From contig CAWGPR010000012.1 of NCBI GenBank assembly GCA_963824475.1, positions 558,001 through 622,000 of the forward strand: a stretch of 64,000 bases of DNA, given 5' to 3'. Each line of letters opens with the position of its first letter. Position 1 is the first letter of the stretch. Shown one piece after another: positions 53,686 to 62,023 of this stretch. The position numbers were made by a program, and so were the translations under genes. This DNA is from Roseiarcus sp963824475 (GTDB lineage Bacteria; Pseudomonadota; Alphaproteobacteria; Rhizobiales; Beijerinckiaceae). Below the pieces are notes generated by a model. The model was not told the DNA's origin. It made no database searches and saw nothing but the letters and a program-made list of their open reading frames with translations.

Positions 53686-54842
53686 TGCGAAGCGCCTGCG
53701 CGCGCGCGGCTGGTGATGAGGTCGCGCGATTGGTCGATCAGCACCGCGACGATGACGACCGTTCCGACAACGATGAATTGCCAGAAAGCTTCGACGTTGA
53801 GCATGACGAGCCCGGTGGTCAGGACCGCGATGATGAGGGCGCCGATCACGGTTCCAATCACCGTGCCGGCGCCGCCGAACAGGCTCACGCCGCCGATGAT
53901 GACTGCGGCGATCGAGCTCAACAGCAGCGGATCGCCGATCACCGCCGAGCCGGCGGTGAAGCGCAGCGTCGAGAGGAAGCCGGCGATCCCGGAGGTCGCG
54001 GCCGACAGGATGTAGATCGCGATCACGCGGCGGTCGACCGGGACGCCGCTGCGCACCGCAGCGTCCATGCTGCCGCCGATGGCGTAGACATGGCGCCCGA
54101 ATTGCGTCCGGTGGAGCAGGAAAATCGCCCAGGCGACGACGAACGCCGTCACCACGACCGGATAGGGCAGGACGGCGTCCATGCGGCGCAGGAGTTCGCC
54201 GCTCACCTCTGGCCGCTCAAGGAAATAGAGCCCGCCGCCTTGGCCCGAGACGTAGTAAAGGAGCGCGTCGTTGCCGTAGGCTCGGATGCCGGACGGCAAG
54301 CCGATCACGGTCGTGTTCTCGCTCATCAGATACGCAACTCCGCGCACGATGAACGAAGTGCCGAGCGTGACGATGAACGCCGGAACCTTCAGTTTTGCAA
54401 TGATGACCCCGTTGACGAGGCCGACCGCCGCCGCGCCGCCGACGGCGGCGATGAGGCCAATGAGGACCGAGGGGAAGAGCGGGACCCCGCCGTCGAACGC
54501 CGATCGCAGCGCCAGCGCCGAGAGCACCGAGGCGAGGCTCATGACCCAGCCGACCGAGAGGTCAATGCCGGCGGCGATGATGACGAACGTCTGACCGAGA
54601 CCGAGCAGCAGCACCGGAATGATCGCGACGAGAATGTTCTGCGAGTTGCGCACGGTGAGGAAATTGACCGAGCCGCCCGTCGTCAGCGGCACGGCGACGA
54701 CGAAGAACAGGATGAGAAGACCGAGGAACAGCCACGCCCAGATGCGGCTCAGGAACAGAATGAGGCGCTGGGCCCGTGTGCGGACGCCTGAGGAGGCGGC
54801 GGACGCGCGGGCGAGGGTCATCCTCGAGGCGCGTCCGGTCAC
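53682..54842 (-). CDS. Sugar-type ABC importer permease (RbsC/XylH-like)
   Basis: 386 residues from GTG 54842 (gaggag upstream); ATG 54821 is the alternative start. About ten membrane helices; family segments LLLGLGQTFVIIAAGIDLSVGWVMSLASV, FIVTLGTSFIVRGVAY, GRHVYAIGGSMDAA, IIGGVSLFGGAGTVIGTVIGALII. It lies downstream of the binding protein, with a palindromic repeat between. Substrate most likely a monosaccharide or related polyol. Confidence 0.92.
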   Translation of the reverse strand: MTGRASRMTLARASAASSGVRTRAQRLILFLSRIWAWLFLGLLILFFVVAVPLTTGGSVNFLTVRNSQNILVAIIPVLLLGLGQTFVIIAAGIDLSVGWVMSLASVLSALALRSAFDGGVPLFPSVLIGLIAAVGGAAAVGLVNGVIIAKLKVPAFIVTLGTSFIVRGVAYLMSENTTVIGLPSGIRAYGNDALLYYVSGQGGGLYFLERPEVSGELLRRMDAVLPYPVVVTAFVVAWAIFLLHRTQFGRHVYAIGGSMDAAVRSGVPVDRRVIAIYILSAATSGIAGFLSTLRFTAGSAVIGDPLLLSSIAAVIIGGVSLFGGAGTVIGTVIGALIIAVLTTGLVMLNVEAFWQFIVVGTVVIVAVLIDQSRDLITSRARAGASQ

Positions 54843-54867
54843 AAGCTCCTCATCCGCCGGCCCTCAT

Positions 54868-54950
54868 CCGGCGCCATAAGCCCGTTCGGAAGAACGGGCG
54901 TTCTTCCGAACGTCCTATCGGCGCCACCTTCTCCCGTACACGGGAGAAGG
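54868..54950. repeat. Dispersed double-hairpin repeat, copy 2
   Basis: GCCCGTTC-GGAA-GAACGGGC (54880-54899), then GTTCTTCCGAAC and GTCCTAT, the same order as in the copy at 12770. TTCTCCCG/CGGGAGAA (54929-54948) adds a third hairpin. It lies inside the transporter operon between binding protein and permease, where it may lower downstream expression. Confidence 0.7.
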
Positions 54951-55022
54951 GTTTCGCCCTCTCTTCCGTTTACGGGGGAGGGTTGGGTGAGGGAAACGCG
55001 CTCCATCAACAGGCAAGCAGCG

Positions 55023-56003
55023 CTACTTGCCTGGCACCTGATAGATGAAACGGGCGACCGCTGGATCTTTCACGTTGTTCTTGTCGATGATGGCGAAGCC
55101 GGTCTCGACGCGGCGCGGCAGGCTGGTGACGCCGGCCGCGTCGGCCTGGGCGAACATCACCGCGAGATAGCCCATGTCGAACGGCTTTTGCGCCAAAACC
55201 AGCGAGACGACGCCCTTGTTCATCAGTTCGATGGCGAGCTTCGTCGCGTCATAGGCGACAACCTGGACATGGCCGCCGAGGTTTGCGTTGACGACCGCCG
55301 TCCCCGCGCCCTGGGCGCTGAACACGTTGGTGCCGAACACGCCGGCGAGATCAGGGTCGCGCGCCAGCACCGCGGCGGTCTGCTGCGCCGCCTTGTTGGG
55401 ATCGTCCAGATTGTAGTCCGGGCCGAGCACCTTGATGTCGGGGTAGTCTTTCGCCATCTCCTCCTTGAACCCCTTCTCGCGGCCCTCGACGGAACTGACG
55501 TTGGGGTTGGTCGAGTTGATGTAGACGGTCCCCTTGCCGCCGATCGCCTTGGCCAATCCGCGCGCCGCGATGCGGCCGCCCTCGGTGTTGTCGGAACCGA
55601 TGTAGCTGATCGGGAACTTGACCGGGCCCTTGGCATAGTCGCCGTCGCCGAGGAACGTGTCGACGGTGATGATCTTGATGCCGGCGTCATAGGCGGCCTT
55701 CAGCGGACCGACCATCTGATCCTTGTCGGTCGGCGCGATGATGATGTACTTGAGGTCGCCGCGCGCGACCATCGAATCGAGGATCGGCGTCTGCACGGCG
55801 ACGCCCCAGGTCGGGGGAATCTGCGTGACGACCTCGGCGCCGAGGTCCTTCGCCGCGGCCTCCACGCCGACTTGCATGACCTGATAGAACGGATCGACGA
55901 CCCCCGGCAAAAAGCCAATCTTGAGTTTCTCGGCCGCGGCGCCATGGGCCGCCAAGGCCACGGCGAACCCTGCCGCCACGGCCAAGCCTAAGGGCTTGCG
56001 CAT
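55023..56003 (-). CDS. Sugar-type ABC importer substrate-binding protein
   Basis: 326 residues. Signal peptide MRKPLGLAVAAGFAVALAAHGAAA; mature protein begins KLKIGFLPGVVDPFYQVMQVGVEAAAKDLG, typical of cluster B (ribose/galactose, LacI-like) binding proteins. Later segments IIIAPTDKDQM, GTVYINSTNPNVSSVEGREKGF and VFGTNVFSAQGAG match. First gene of the importer operon; no sugar-catabolic enzyme or regulator is nearby, so the ligand stays open. Confidence 0.92.
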   Translation of the reverse strand: MRKPLGLAVAAGFAVALAAHGAAAEKLKIGFLPGVVDPFYQVMQVGVEAAAKDLGAEVVTQIPPTWGVAVQTPILDSMVARGDLKYIIIAPTDKDQMVGPLKAAYDAGIKIITVDTFLGDGDYAKGPVKFPISYIGSDNTEGGRIAARGLAKAIGGKGTVYINSTNPNVSSVEGREKGFKEEMAKDYPDIKVLGPDYNLDDPNKAAQQTAAVLARDPDLAGVFGTNVFSAQGAGTAVVNANLGGHVQVVAYDATKLAIELMNKGVVSLVLAQKPFDMGYLAVMFAQADAAGVTSLPRRVETGFAIIDKNNVKDPAVARFIYQVPGK

Positions 56004-56243
56004 GTTGTTCTCCTCCCTGCTCCCTGCGCCGCCGGCCGCCTGGGCGCCCTTTCAGCGACGGGAAGAGCGCGTCTTCGTTCAACACGCGGAAAGGGTGTTC
56101 AACGCGCCTCGCTACGCGTCGTTCGCCCGATTGCGCGTCAAACTCATGAGGTCCCCATCGCCGACGGCTTTAAGACTTCGCCAGCCTCATATCGAGGCTC
56201 CAAGGCCCAGCGAATGTCAAGCCGACCCAACCGCCCTTGTCGT

Positions 56244-56798
56244 TCAGCTCTCGGCCTTTTCGGCTCTCTTCGCCTGCTTGGCCCGCTCGATGCCGTGGAG
56301 CACCAGCGCGCGCGCCTCGTCCGCGTCGCCCCAGCGAACGATCTTGACCCACTTGTCGGGTTCGAGATCCTTATAATGCGCGAAGAAATGCTCGATCTGC
56401 TGGATCGTGATCGCCGGCAGATCGGAGTAGTTGTTCACGTGTGCGTACCGCTGGGTAAGCTTCGGGGAAGGGACCGCCAGCAGCTTCTCGTCGCCCCCGT
56501 GCTCGTCCTCCATCAATAGAACCCCGACGATCCGGCAGCTCATGACGGCGCCGGGAACGATCGCGCGCGTGTTGGCGACGATCACGTCGCAGGGATCGCC
56601 GTCGTCTGAAAGCGTATGGGGGATGAAGCCGTAATTTCCCGGATAGCGCATTGAGGTGTAGAGAAACCGGTCAACCCACAGCGCGCCGCTCTCCTTGTCC
56701 ATCTCGTACTTGATCGGCTCGCCGCCGATGGGCACCTCAATGACGACGTTCACATCCTCGGGCGGGTTCTTGCCGATCGATATAGCGTTCAAGTTCAT
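56244..56798 (-). CDS. ppa: Inorganic pyrophosphatase
   Basis: 184 residues from ATG 56798 (MNLNAISIGKNPPEDVNVV), the usual family length. Signature D-G-D-P-C-D-V with three metal-binding aspartates, plus EVPIGGEPIKYE, YPGNYGFIPHT and LEPDKWVKIVRW. It hydrolyses pyrophosphate from biosynthesis in the cytoplasm. Monocistronic. An in-frame start ten codons upstream adds non-conserved residues. Confidence 0.97.
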   Translation of the reverse strand: MNLNAISIGKNPPEDVNVVIEVPIGGEPIKYEMDKESGALWVDRFLYTSMRYPGNYGFIPHTLSDDGDPCDVIVANTRAIVPGAVMSCRIVGVLLMEDEHGGDEKLLAVPSPKLTQRYAHVNNYSDLPAITIQQIEHFFAHYKDLEPDKWVKIVRWGDADEARALVLHGIERAKQAKRAEKAES

Positions 56799-56888
56799 GC
56801 CGGCCCTCCCAAATCGCGTCCGCGCCAAGTCGCCCTCATGGGCGACATCGGCGGCGCGTCAATCCCGTCTTACAGGAGGAACGAACAT

Positions 56889-57395
56889 TCAGCCAAAGCC
56901 GAAAGCGATTCGATCGCGTTGCTGACCGCCGAAGGTCTCGCGCGCGCGACGCAGGACCCGGCCGCCCAGCCGGCGGTAAAACCCGACCGCCCGCTCATTG
57001 TCGGCTAGCGCCCAGACGACGAGGTTCGACAATCCATGGCTCGCCAGATCCTTCCGCGCCGCCTCGAACATGCGCCGCCCGAAGCCGCAGCCCTGGCACT
57101 CCGGCGCCAGGTAAAGCTCGAAGATCTCGCCGCCGTAGCCGAGCGCCGGCACGCGATTGCGCCCGTAGCTGACATAGCCGACGACGGAATCGCCGAATTC
57201 GAGCACCAAGAGCGGCGTTCTGCGTGCGATCGCCAGGCGCCACCAAGCCGGGCCTCTGCGCGCGATCATGCGCTCAAGTTCTCGGCCCGGGATGACGCCC
57301 CGGTAGGCCTCGCGCCACGCGGCGTCGTGAACGGATGCGATTTCGTGCTCGTCGCCGAGTCGCGCCGCGCGGATAGAAATGACCGTCTCGACCAT
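56889..57395 (-). CDS. GNAT-family N-acetyltransferase
   Basis: 168 residues. GNAT fold: N-terminal IRAARLGDEHEIASVHDAAWREAYRG, the acetyl-CoA loop ECQGCGFGRRMFEAA (Q/RxxGxG/A type) and the C-terminal ADNERAVGFYRRLGGRV. The acceptor (protein, antibiotic or small amine) is not decidable. Upstream of ppa in the same direction with a gap of about 90 bases, so separate transcription is possible. Confidence 0.88.
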   Translation of the reverse strand: MVETVISIRAARLGDEHEIASVHDAAWREAYRGVIPGRELERMIARRGPAWWRLAIARRTPLLVLEFGDSVVGYVSYGRNRVPALGYGGEIFELYLAPECQGCGFGRRMFEAARKDLASHGLSNLVVWALADNERAVGFYRRLGGRVLRRARETFGGQQRDRIAFGFG

Positions 57396-57562
57396 GGGGG
57401 GATGTTAAGTCGGCGTGCGGGCCCGCCGCAAGGTCTTGACACCGGCCGCGGATGACTTTTTTGCTCAGGCGGGCTTGCTCTCGAGTCGGCGCGTCGCCGC
57501 CGGAATTTTTGCGCAATCGCCGTTCAATGCGCTGCAAACGCTTGGCTTGGAGATTCGAAAAT

Positions 57563-58375
57563 ATGGCGCCGCGATCGCCTTGGCTGCGCTTGCGACTGGC
57601 CGCTGCCGGAATGACGGCGGCGCTCGTCTGGACCGCGGCCGCGCGCGCCGACGTGCTGCACGCGACCTACCGCGTATCGTTGATTGGCCTGCCGATCGGC
57701 GCGGTCAACCTCAACGCCGACCTCACCCCGACCAGCTACTCGATCGCGGGCGATGCAAAAGTGACCGGCATCGCCAGGCTGTTCGCCAACGCGCATGGCG
57801 CTTCGGTCGGCAAGGGCGCGATCATCCATGGCCATGTGTCGCCCGCGATCTTCGCCACCATCGCGGCGGATTCGCACATGACCCGCACGATTCGCATGGC
57901 GCTCGCCGGCAACGCGGTCACTGGAGTCGACATATCGCCGCCATTCGACGAAAAACCGGATCGGGTTCCGCTCGGGCCCGACGACACGCGCGGCGTCGTC
58001 GATCCAGTCGGCGCGGTTATCCTTCCGGCGCCGGCCTCCGGACCGATGCTGTCGCCCGCCGCGTGCGATCGCAAGATTCCGATTTTCGACGGCTATACGC
58101 GGTTCGACATCACGCTTTCTTATGTCGGTGAGCGCACTGTGTCGGCTAAAGGCTACGACGGTCCGGTTGTGGTCTGCGCGGCCCGCTACGTCCCCATATC
58201 CGGCCATCGGCGCGACCGGCCGGCGACCAAGTTCATGGCCGACAACAAGGACCTGGAAGTCTGGCTGGCGCCGATCGCCAGCGACCACGTGCTGTTTCCC
58301 TTCCGCGTCTCGGTACGCACGATGATCGGCACGACGGTAGTCGAGGCGCAGGAATTCCGAATCGACGACAAGTAG
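57563..58375 (+). CDS. DUF3108-family exported protein
   Basis: 270 residues from ATG 57563 (ggag upstream). Signal peptide around LRLAAAGMTAALVWTAAARA, mature start DVLHATYRVSLIGLPIGAVNLNADL. The rest is beta-rich (VSLIGLPIGAVNL, YDGPVVVCAARYVPI, FPFRVSVRTMIGTTVVEAQEF), as in DUF3108 proteins, thought to be periplasmic or outer-membrane associated. In many alphaproteobacteria it stands next to rpmB; that gene is not here. Confidence 0.85.
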   Translation: MAPRSPWLRLRLAAAGMTAALVWTAAARADVLHATYRVSLIGLPIGAVNLNADLTPTSYSIAGDAKVTGIARLFANAHGASVGKGAIIHGHVSPAIFATIAADSHMTRTIRMALAGNAVTGVDISPPFDEKPDRVPLGPDDTRGVVDPVGAVILPAPASGPMLSPAACDRKIPIFDGYTRFDITLSYVGERTVSAKGYDGPVVVCAARYVPISGHRRDRPATKFMADNKDLEVWLAPIASDHVLFPFRVSVRTMIGTTVVEAQEFRIDDK

Positions 58376-58401
58376 CGGCGACGGCGTCGGAACTGTGCGA
58401 C

Positions 58402-58425
58402 CCCCCGGGCTTTGGGACCCGGGGG
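58402..58425 (+). terminator. Hairpin after the DUF3108 gene
   Basis: CCCCCGGG (58402-58409) pairs perfectly with CCCGGGGG (58418-58425) around an 8-base loop, 27 bases beyond the stop. No T run follows, so it is a terminator-like or protective structure. Confidence 0.5.
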
Positions 58426-58621
58426 AGGCAATCCAGGAGTCGTAGAACGTCCTACCCGATCGATGTCGCCCTATAGCAGGCTGCTTTCGGGTTGAATCGG
58501 AGCGGGAAGCTCGGATCGGGGAGATTTTTGTCCGGAGCCGGCGGGAGGCGGGGAGGGGTCATGGCCCACAGTCGCAACTCCCAAGGCGGGGAGCTTCAGA
58601 ACGGCGCGAGAGAGAATTGTC

Positions 58622-58650
58622 TTGACAAAATCAGAAATGTTGGCTATATG
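58622..58650 (+). promoter_or_regulatory. Strong sigma70-type promoter of intergenic element B
   Basis: TTGACA (58622-58627), exactly 17 bases, TATATG (58645-58650). This is among the best consensus promoters in the window and precedes no protein gene; the next downstream gene is on the opposite strand. Transcription would begin near 58657 and run through the conserved box. Confidence 0.65.
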
Positions 58651-58890
58651 TATTCCCTTACGCGGAATCGACGCGCCTGGCCGGCGGCCCGGCGTGGAGA
58701 GGTTGCGCCGCTGTTTGAAACGTCACCACCCACAACCTGCCGCGCGAACTGGGAGGCGGACGAAGATTTCCTTATTTTCTCGGTCGTAACCCATTGAAAA
58801 GTCCCGATTCGGAAAAATAAGCGCTAGTAAACGCTAGCTATTTACTAGCGCTTACCAGCGTTTGTGTGGGTTTTATTGGCGTTTGTTTGC
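58622..58890 (+). ncRNA. Intergenic element B: promoter, conserved box, hairpin of 10-bp units (candidate sRNA)
   Basis: The box from 58765 (cttatttt, then taacccattga, gtcccgattc and gaaaaataa) is shared with element A at 47137. It ends in a perfect 14-bp inverted repeat, TAAGCGCTAGTAAA (58818-58831) and TTTACTAGCGCTTA (58841-58854). Phased AAA/TTT tracts follow to about 58885. With its own promoter and no ORF this copy is the better sRNA candidate. The RNA reading is inference. Confidence 0.5.
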
Positions 58891-59059
58891 GGGGGAACTC
58901 GCGCGCTGGTTGTCGAAGCCCGAGATCATGAGGTCATCGGGGGTCCTGCGCGACCAGACGCCCGGAACCATCGTGCAAAGGAGGCGTAAGGCGTGGACGA
59001 CAGCGCCCAGGAAAAGCGCGCAGGCCATGGCTGGATATGGCCTGGCGCCGTCGGCAAGC

Positions 59060-59494
59060 CTAGTTGAGCTCGTCCTCGAGCATCGGCATCGGGAGCACGG
59101 CGACGCCATCCTCCACCAGCGACTTGGCCTCCGCCAGGCTGGCCCGGCCGCGAATCCCACGCTCCGGCTCCTCGCCGAGATGGATGGCTCTCGCCACCTG
59201 GGGGAACCTGGCGCCGACGTCGTCGGTGTTGGACTCGATTTCGCGGCGCATCCGGAGGAAGAATTCGCGCGCCCGCTGGCGCCGATCATCGGCCACAATC
59301 TCTGGGCCCGCCTCGGCCGCCGAGCGCTCGCCGCCGACGACGGCGGGGGCCATGATCGCCTTGTCGACGCGCGTCGAGCCGCATTCGGGGCAGACGACAA
59401 AGCCGCGCTTGCGCTGCTTTTCATAAGCGGCGCTGTCCGGAAACCAGCTGTCGAACCCATGCCCTTCGGCGCAGCCGAGCGCGTATTTGATCAT
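59060..59494 (-). CDS. DUF1178-family protein
   Basis: 144 residues beginning MIKYALGCAEGHGFDSWF, with CPECGST near residue 35, the zinc-ribbon-like start of DUF1178. LRREIESNTDDVGARFPQVARAIHLGEEPERGIRG is the conserved core. Function unknown. In related bacteria it follows grxC and a carbon-nitrogen hydrolase; here grxC is four bases upstream and the hydrolase is missing. Confidence 0.92.
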   Translation of the reverse strand: MIKYALGCAEGHGFDSWFPDSAAYEKQRKRGFVVCPECGSTRVDKAIMAPAVVGGERSAAEAGPEIVADDRRQRAREFFLRMRREIESNTDDVGARFPQVARAIHLGEEPERGIRGRASLAEAKSLVEDGVAVLPMPMLEDELN

Positions 59495-59497
59495 CGC

Positions 59498-59758
59498 TCA
59501 CGCCCCCGCCAGCAGCGCATCGAGTTCGCCTGTGGCCTCGAGCGCGTGCAAATCGTCGCAACCGCCGACATGTGTGTCGCCGATGAAAATCTGCGGCACC
59601 GTCCGGCGGCCGTTTGCCTTCGCCGCCATCGCAGCTTGAGCGGCGCGGTCGCCGTCAACGCCGACTTCCTTGAAGGGGGCCGCCTTGGAGCGCAACAGAG
59701 CTTTGGCCGCATGACAAAAGGGACAAGTGGACTTGGTGTAGATGACAACCGGGGGCAC
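59498..59758 (-). CDS. grxC: Glutaredoxin 3
   Basis: 86 residues, the usual size. Dithiol active site C-P-F-C at residues 12-15 in YTKSTCPFCHAAKALL; glutathione-binding TVP in RRTVPQIFIG and GGCDDL. It reduces disulfides and glutathionylated proteins in the cytoplasm, drawing on glutathione. Three bases separate it from the DUF1178 gene, so they form one operon. Confidence 0.96.
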   Translation of the reverse strand: MPPVVIYTKSTCPFCHAAKALLRSKAAPFKEVGVDGDRAAQAAMAAKANGRRTVPQIFIGDTHVGGCDDLHALEATGELDALLAGA

Positions 59759-59813
59759 GCTTAAGACATCCTTGGCGGGTCAATCCGCCCATTTTCCAGC
59801 ACTATATGGGAAG

Positions 59814-60608
59814 TCAGGCCCCGGTAACAACCCGGGCGAAAACCAGCACGTCCACCCGCTTCGCGCCCGCCCTCAACAGCGCCCGGGACGCGGCGTTGGC
59901 GGTCGCGCCGGAGGTTAAAACATCGTCGACGAGCACGACACTAAGTCCGCGCACCGCCGCACCGTCGACGACGCGGAACGCGCCCTGGACATTTTCGGCC
60001 CTTTGCGCTCGGCTCAAGCCCACCTGGCTGCGCGTCGCCTTGACTCGTTGGATCGCGGTCAGGTCGCATGGCTTGCCCCTCTGGCGGGAAATCTCGGCCG
60101 TCAGCGCGGCGGCCTGGTTGAACCGCCGTCGCCACAGCCGCAGGGCGTGCAGCGGCACCGGCGTCAGGAGGTCGGCGTCGGCCAGCACGTCGGCGCCGGC
60201 GCGGGCCATCCAGCGCGCCATCGGCCGGGCGAGCTCGGCGCGGTCGGAATATTTGAGCCTATGCACAAGCGTCCGCGCCGGTCCGTCCTCGAACTGCGCC
60301 ACCGCCCGGGCCCGGGCGAATGCCGGCGGGTCGGCCATCGCCTGCGGCGAGATGAGGCCCTGGCCGAGGTCGTGCTCGAACGGCGTGCCCAGACGCTCGC
60401 AAAAAGGGCGCTCGATGAAGCGCATGGCGCTCCAGCAGCGCGGGCACAGCGCGCCGTGCCTGTCCGTCGCGGCGCGACAAGCGAGGCACGTCGGCGGATA
60501 GAGCGTGTCGAGCGCGACCTGAGCCAAGCGCAAAGCGAGCGCGCCAGCGCGGCGCGCCCAAGCCGAGACTTGAGCGTCATCCGCGTCCAGCGCCGGAAAG
60601 GCGTCCAT
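59814..60608 (-). CDS. ComF-family phosphoribosyltransferase-like protein
   Basis: 264 residues. N-terminal zinc-like double-CxxC (CLACRA ... CPRCW), then the PRT fold with TPVPLHALRLWRRRFNQAAAL and the PRPP loop VVLVDDVLTSGATANA. ComF proteins take part in DNA uptake in competent bacteria and in DNA repair elsewhere; here it is a housekeeping paralogue upstream of grxC, in the same direction. Confidence 0.93.
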   Translation of the reverse strand: MDAFPALDADDAQVSAWARRAGALALRLAQVALDTLYPPTCLACRAATDRHGALCPRCWSAMRFIERPFCERLGTPFEHDLGQGLISPQAMADPPAFARARAVAQFEDGPARTLVHRLKYSDRAELARPMARWMARAGADVLADADLLTPVPLHALRLWRRRFNQAAALTAEISRQRGKPCDLTAIQRVKATRSQVGLSRAQRAENVQGAFRVVDGAAVRGLSVVLVDDVLTSGATANAASRALLRAGAKRVDVLVFARVVTGA

Positions 60609-60671
60609 AGGCGGAAGTTAGCGCGAATCAAAGCTTTGCGCGAGAGGCGGTCTCGCACATAAGGAGGGTCC

Positions 60672-61565
60672 ATGTCGTCGCTCGGGCCGCCGCAGATATT
60701 CGATCGAGGCTTGATCAATCGGCGCCTCGATCGCGCCTGGGCGCGGGCCCGCGCCGGCAGCCAAGCGGATTTCCTGCTGGCCAGGGCGGCCGAAGACCTT
60801 CGCGATCGGCTGTCGCTCGTCAAGCGGCGCTTCGGCCTTGCCGCCGACTTCGGCTCGCCGGGGCCGCATGGCGCGGTCGCGCTTGCCTCCGGCGGCCAGG
60901 CCGATTGCGTAATCCGGGTCGCCCCGACCGAAACGAGCCTGGGGACCGGCGACTTCCTGCCGGCGGTCGGCGACCTTGAGCGCTTGCCGGCCGCCGACGG
61001 CCGGCTTGATCTCGCTGTCTCGCTGCTTGCGCTGCAGACGGTTAACGACCTGCCGGGCGCGCTAGTGCAGATCCGGCGTGCGCTGAAGGGCGACGGCCTC
61101 CTGATCGCGGCGATGATCGGGGGCGAGACGCTGGCCGAGCTGCGCCAAAGCCTGACCATCGCCGAAAGCGAGATCCTCGGCGGCGCGTCGCCCCGGGTCG
61201 CGCCCTTCGTCGACGTACGCGCGCTTGGCGGGCTCGCGCAGCGCGCTGGTCTGGCGCTGCCGGTCGTCGATCTCGATCGCGCGGTCGTCCGCTACCCGGA
61301 CATGTTCGCGCTTCTCGCCGACCTGCGCGCCATGGGGGGCGCGAACGCGCTTCATGCGCGCAGCCACAAACCTCTGCGCCGCGACGTTTTGGGACGCGCC
61401 GCCGGCGTTTACGCCGAGCGCTTCGCCGATCCGGATGGGCGCTTGCGCGCGACTTTCGACTTCGTGTGGCTCGCGGCCTGGGCGCCGGATGAGAGCCAGC
61501 CGAAGCCGCTCGAGCCCGGGTCGGCGACGATGCGGCTCGCCGATGCGCTGAAACGCCGGCGCTGA
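60672..61565 (+). CDS. SAM-dependent methyltransferase (NDUFAF5/BioC-like)
   Basis: 297 residues, divergent from comF with a 63-base gap. Opens QIFDRGLINRRLDRAWARA like NDUFAF5/BioC-type enzymes. ERLPAADGRLDLAVSLLALQTVNDLPGALVQIRRALKGDGLLIAAM is the class I methyltransferase core. Motif I is weak (PHGAVALASGG in place of D/E-x-GxGxG), though many of these family members share that. The product arrangement comF/methyltransferase is common in alphaproteobacteria. Confidence 0.87.
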   Translation: MSSLGPPQIFDRGLINRRLDRAWARARAGSQADFLLARAAEDLRDRLSLVKRRFGLAADFGSPGPHGAVALASGGQADCVIRVAPTETSLGTGDFLPAVGDLERLPAADGRLDLAVSLLALQTVNDLPGALVQIRRALKGDGLLIAAMIGGETLAELRQSLTIAESEILGGASPRVAPFVDVRALGGLAQRAGLALPVVDLDRAVVRYPDMFALLADLRAMGGANALHARSHKPLRRDVLGRAAGVYAERFADPDGRLRATFDFVWLAAWAPDESQPKPLEPGSATMRLADALKRRR

Positions 61566-61657
61566 GGCGCGTGTGCGCATTTGACGCGTGGGTCCCAATT
61601 GACCGATCGGACTTCGCCGGTAGGATGCGTTCGCGATGCGCTTGCGAGGAGGCGTCG

Positions 61658-62023
61658 GTGTCGGATGTCGAGACGGTTGACGGCGCGCCCTCCCACGGAA
61701 AGGCTCGGGCCAAGGGAGTCGACCCTCTGGTTGAGTACATGATCTTCCACTGGGCGCTCGGGGCGCTCGCCGGCGCGCTGTGTGTGACCGCGCTCCTTGT
61801 CTTCGATCCGTTTGGCCTTTGGCCGCTCATCCACGACAGCGGGCTCGGCTTTCCTGCGATCTTCCTGCTCTACGTCGGCTTCATGACCTCGTTTGGCGGC
61901 CTGGTCTGCGCCGCGGCGGTGATGTTTCCACCGAAGGACGACGATCCGCCGCGCGGGGGCTTAAGGGGCAATGCGGCGCCGTCTCAACCTGCGCTGGCGC
62001 GAGTCGCCGTAAGGCGAGCCTGA
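61658..62023 (+). CDS. Small two-helix membrane protein
   Basis: 121 residues from GTG 61658, with AGGAGG six bases upstream. Two membrane helices (WALGALAGALCVTALLVFDPF and FPAIFLLYVGFMTSFGGLVCAAAVMF) and a hydrophilic tail. Family unknown, probably a conserved alphaproteobacterial inner-membrane protein. Its 3' end overlaps the converging transporter gene by 40 bases. Confidence 0.7.
   Translation: MSDVETVDGAPSHGKARAKGVDPLVEYMIFHWALGALAGALCVTALLVFDPFGLWPLIHDSGLGFPAIFLLYVGFMTSFGGLVCAAAVMFPPKDDDPPRGGLRGNAAPSQPALARVAVRRA

Larger units (their letters stand above)
58376..59059. other. Intergenic region with terminator-like hairpin and element B
   Basis: About 680 bases between converging genes. 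It holds the hairpin 58402-58425, a strong sigma70-type promoter at 58622 and the repeat element B. The 3' end of the converging DUF1178 gene lies at 59060. No protein-coding frame convinces. Confidence 0.5.
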
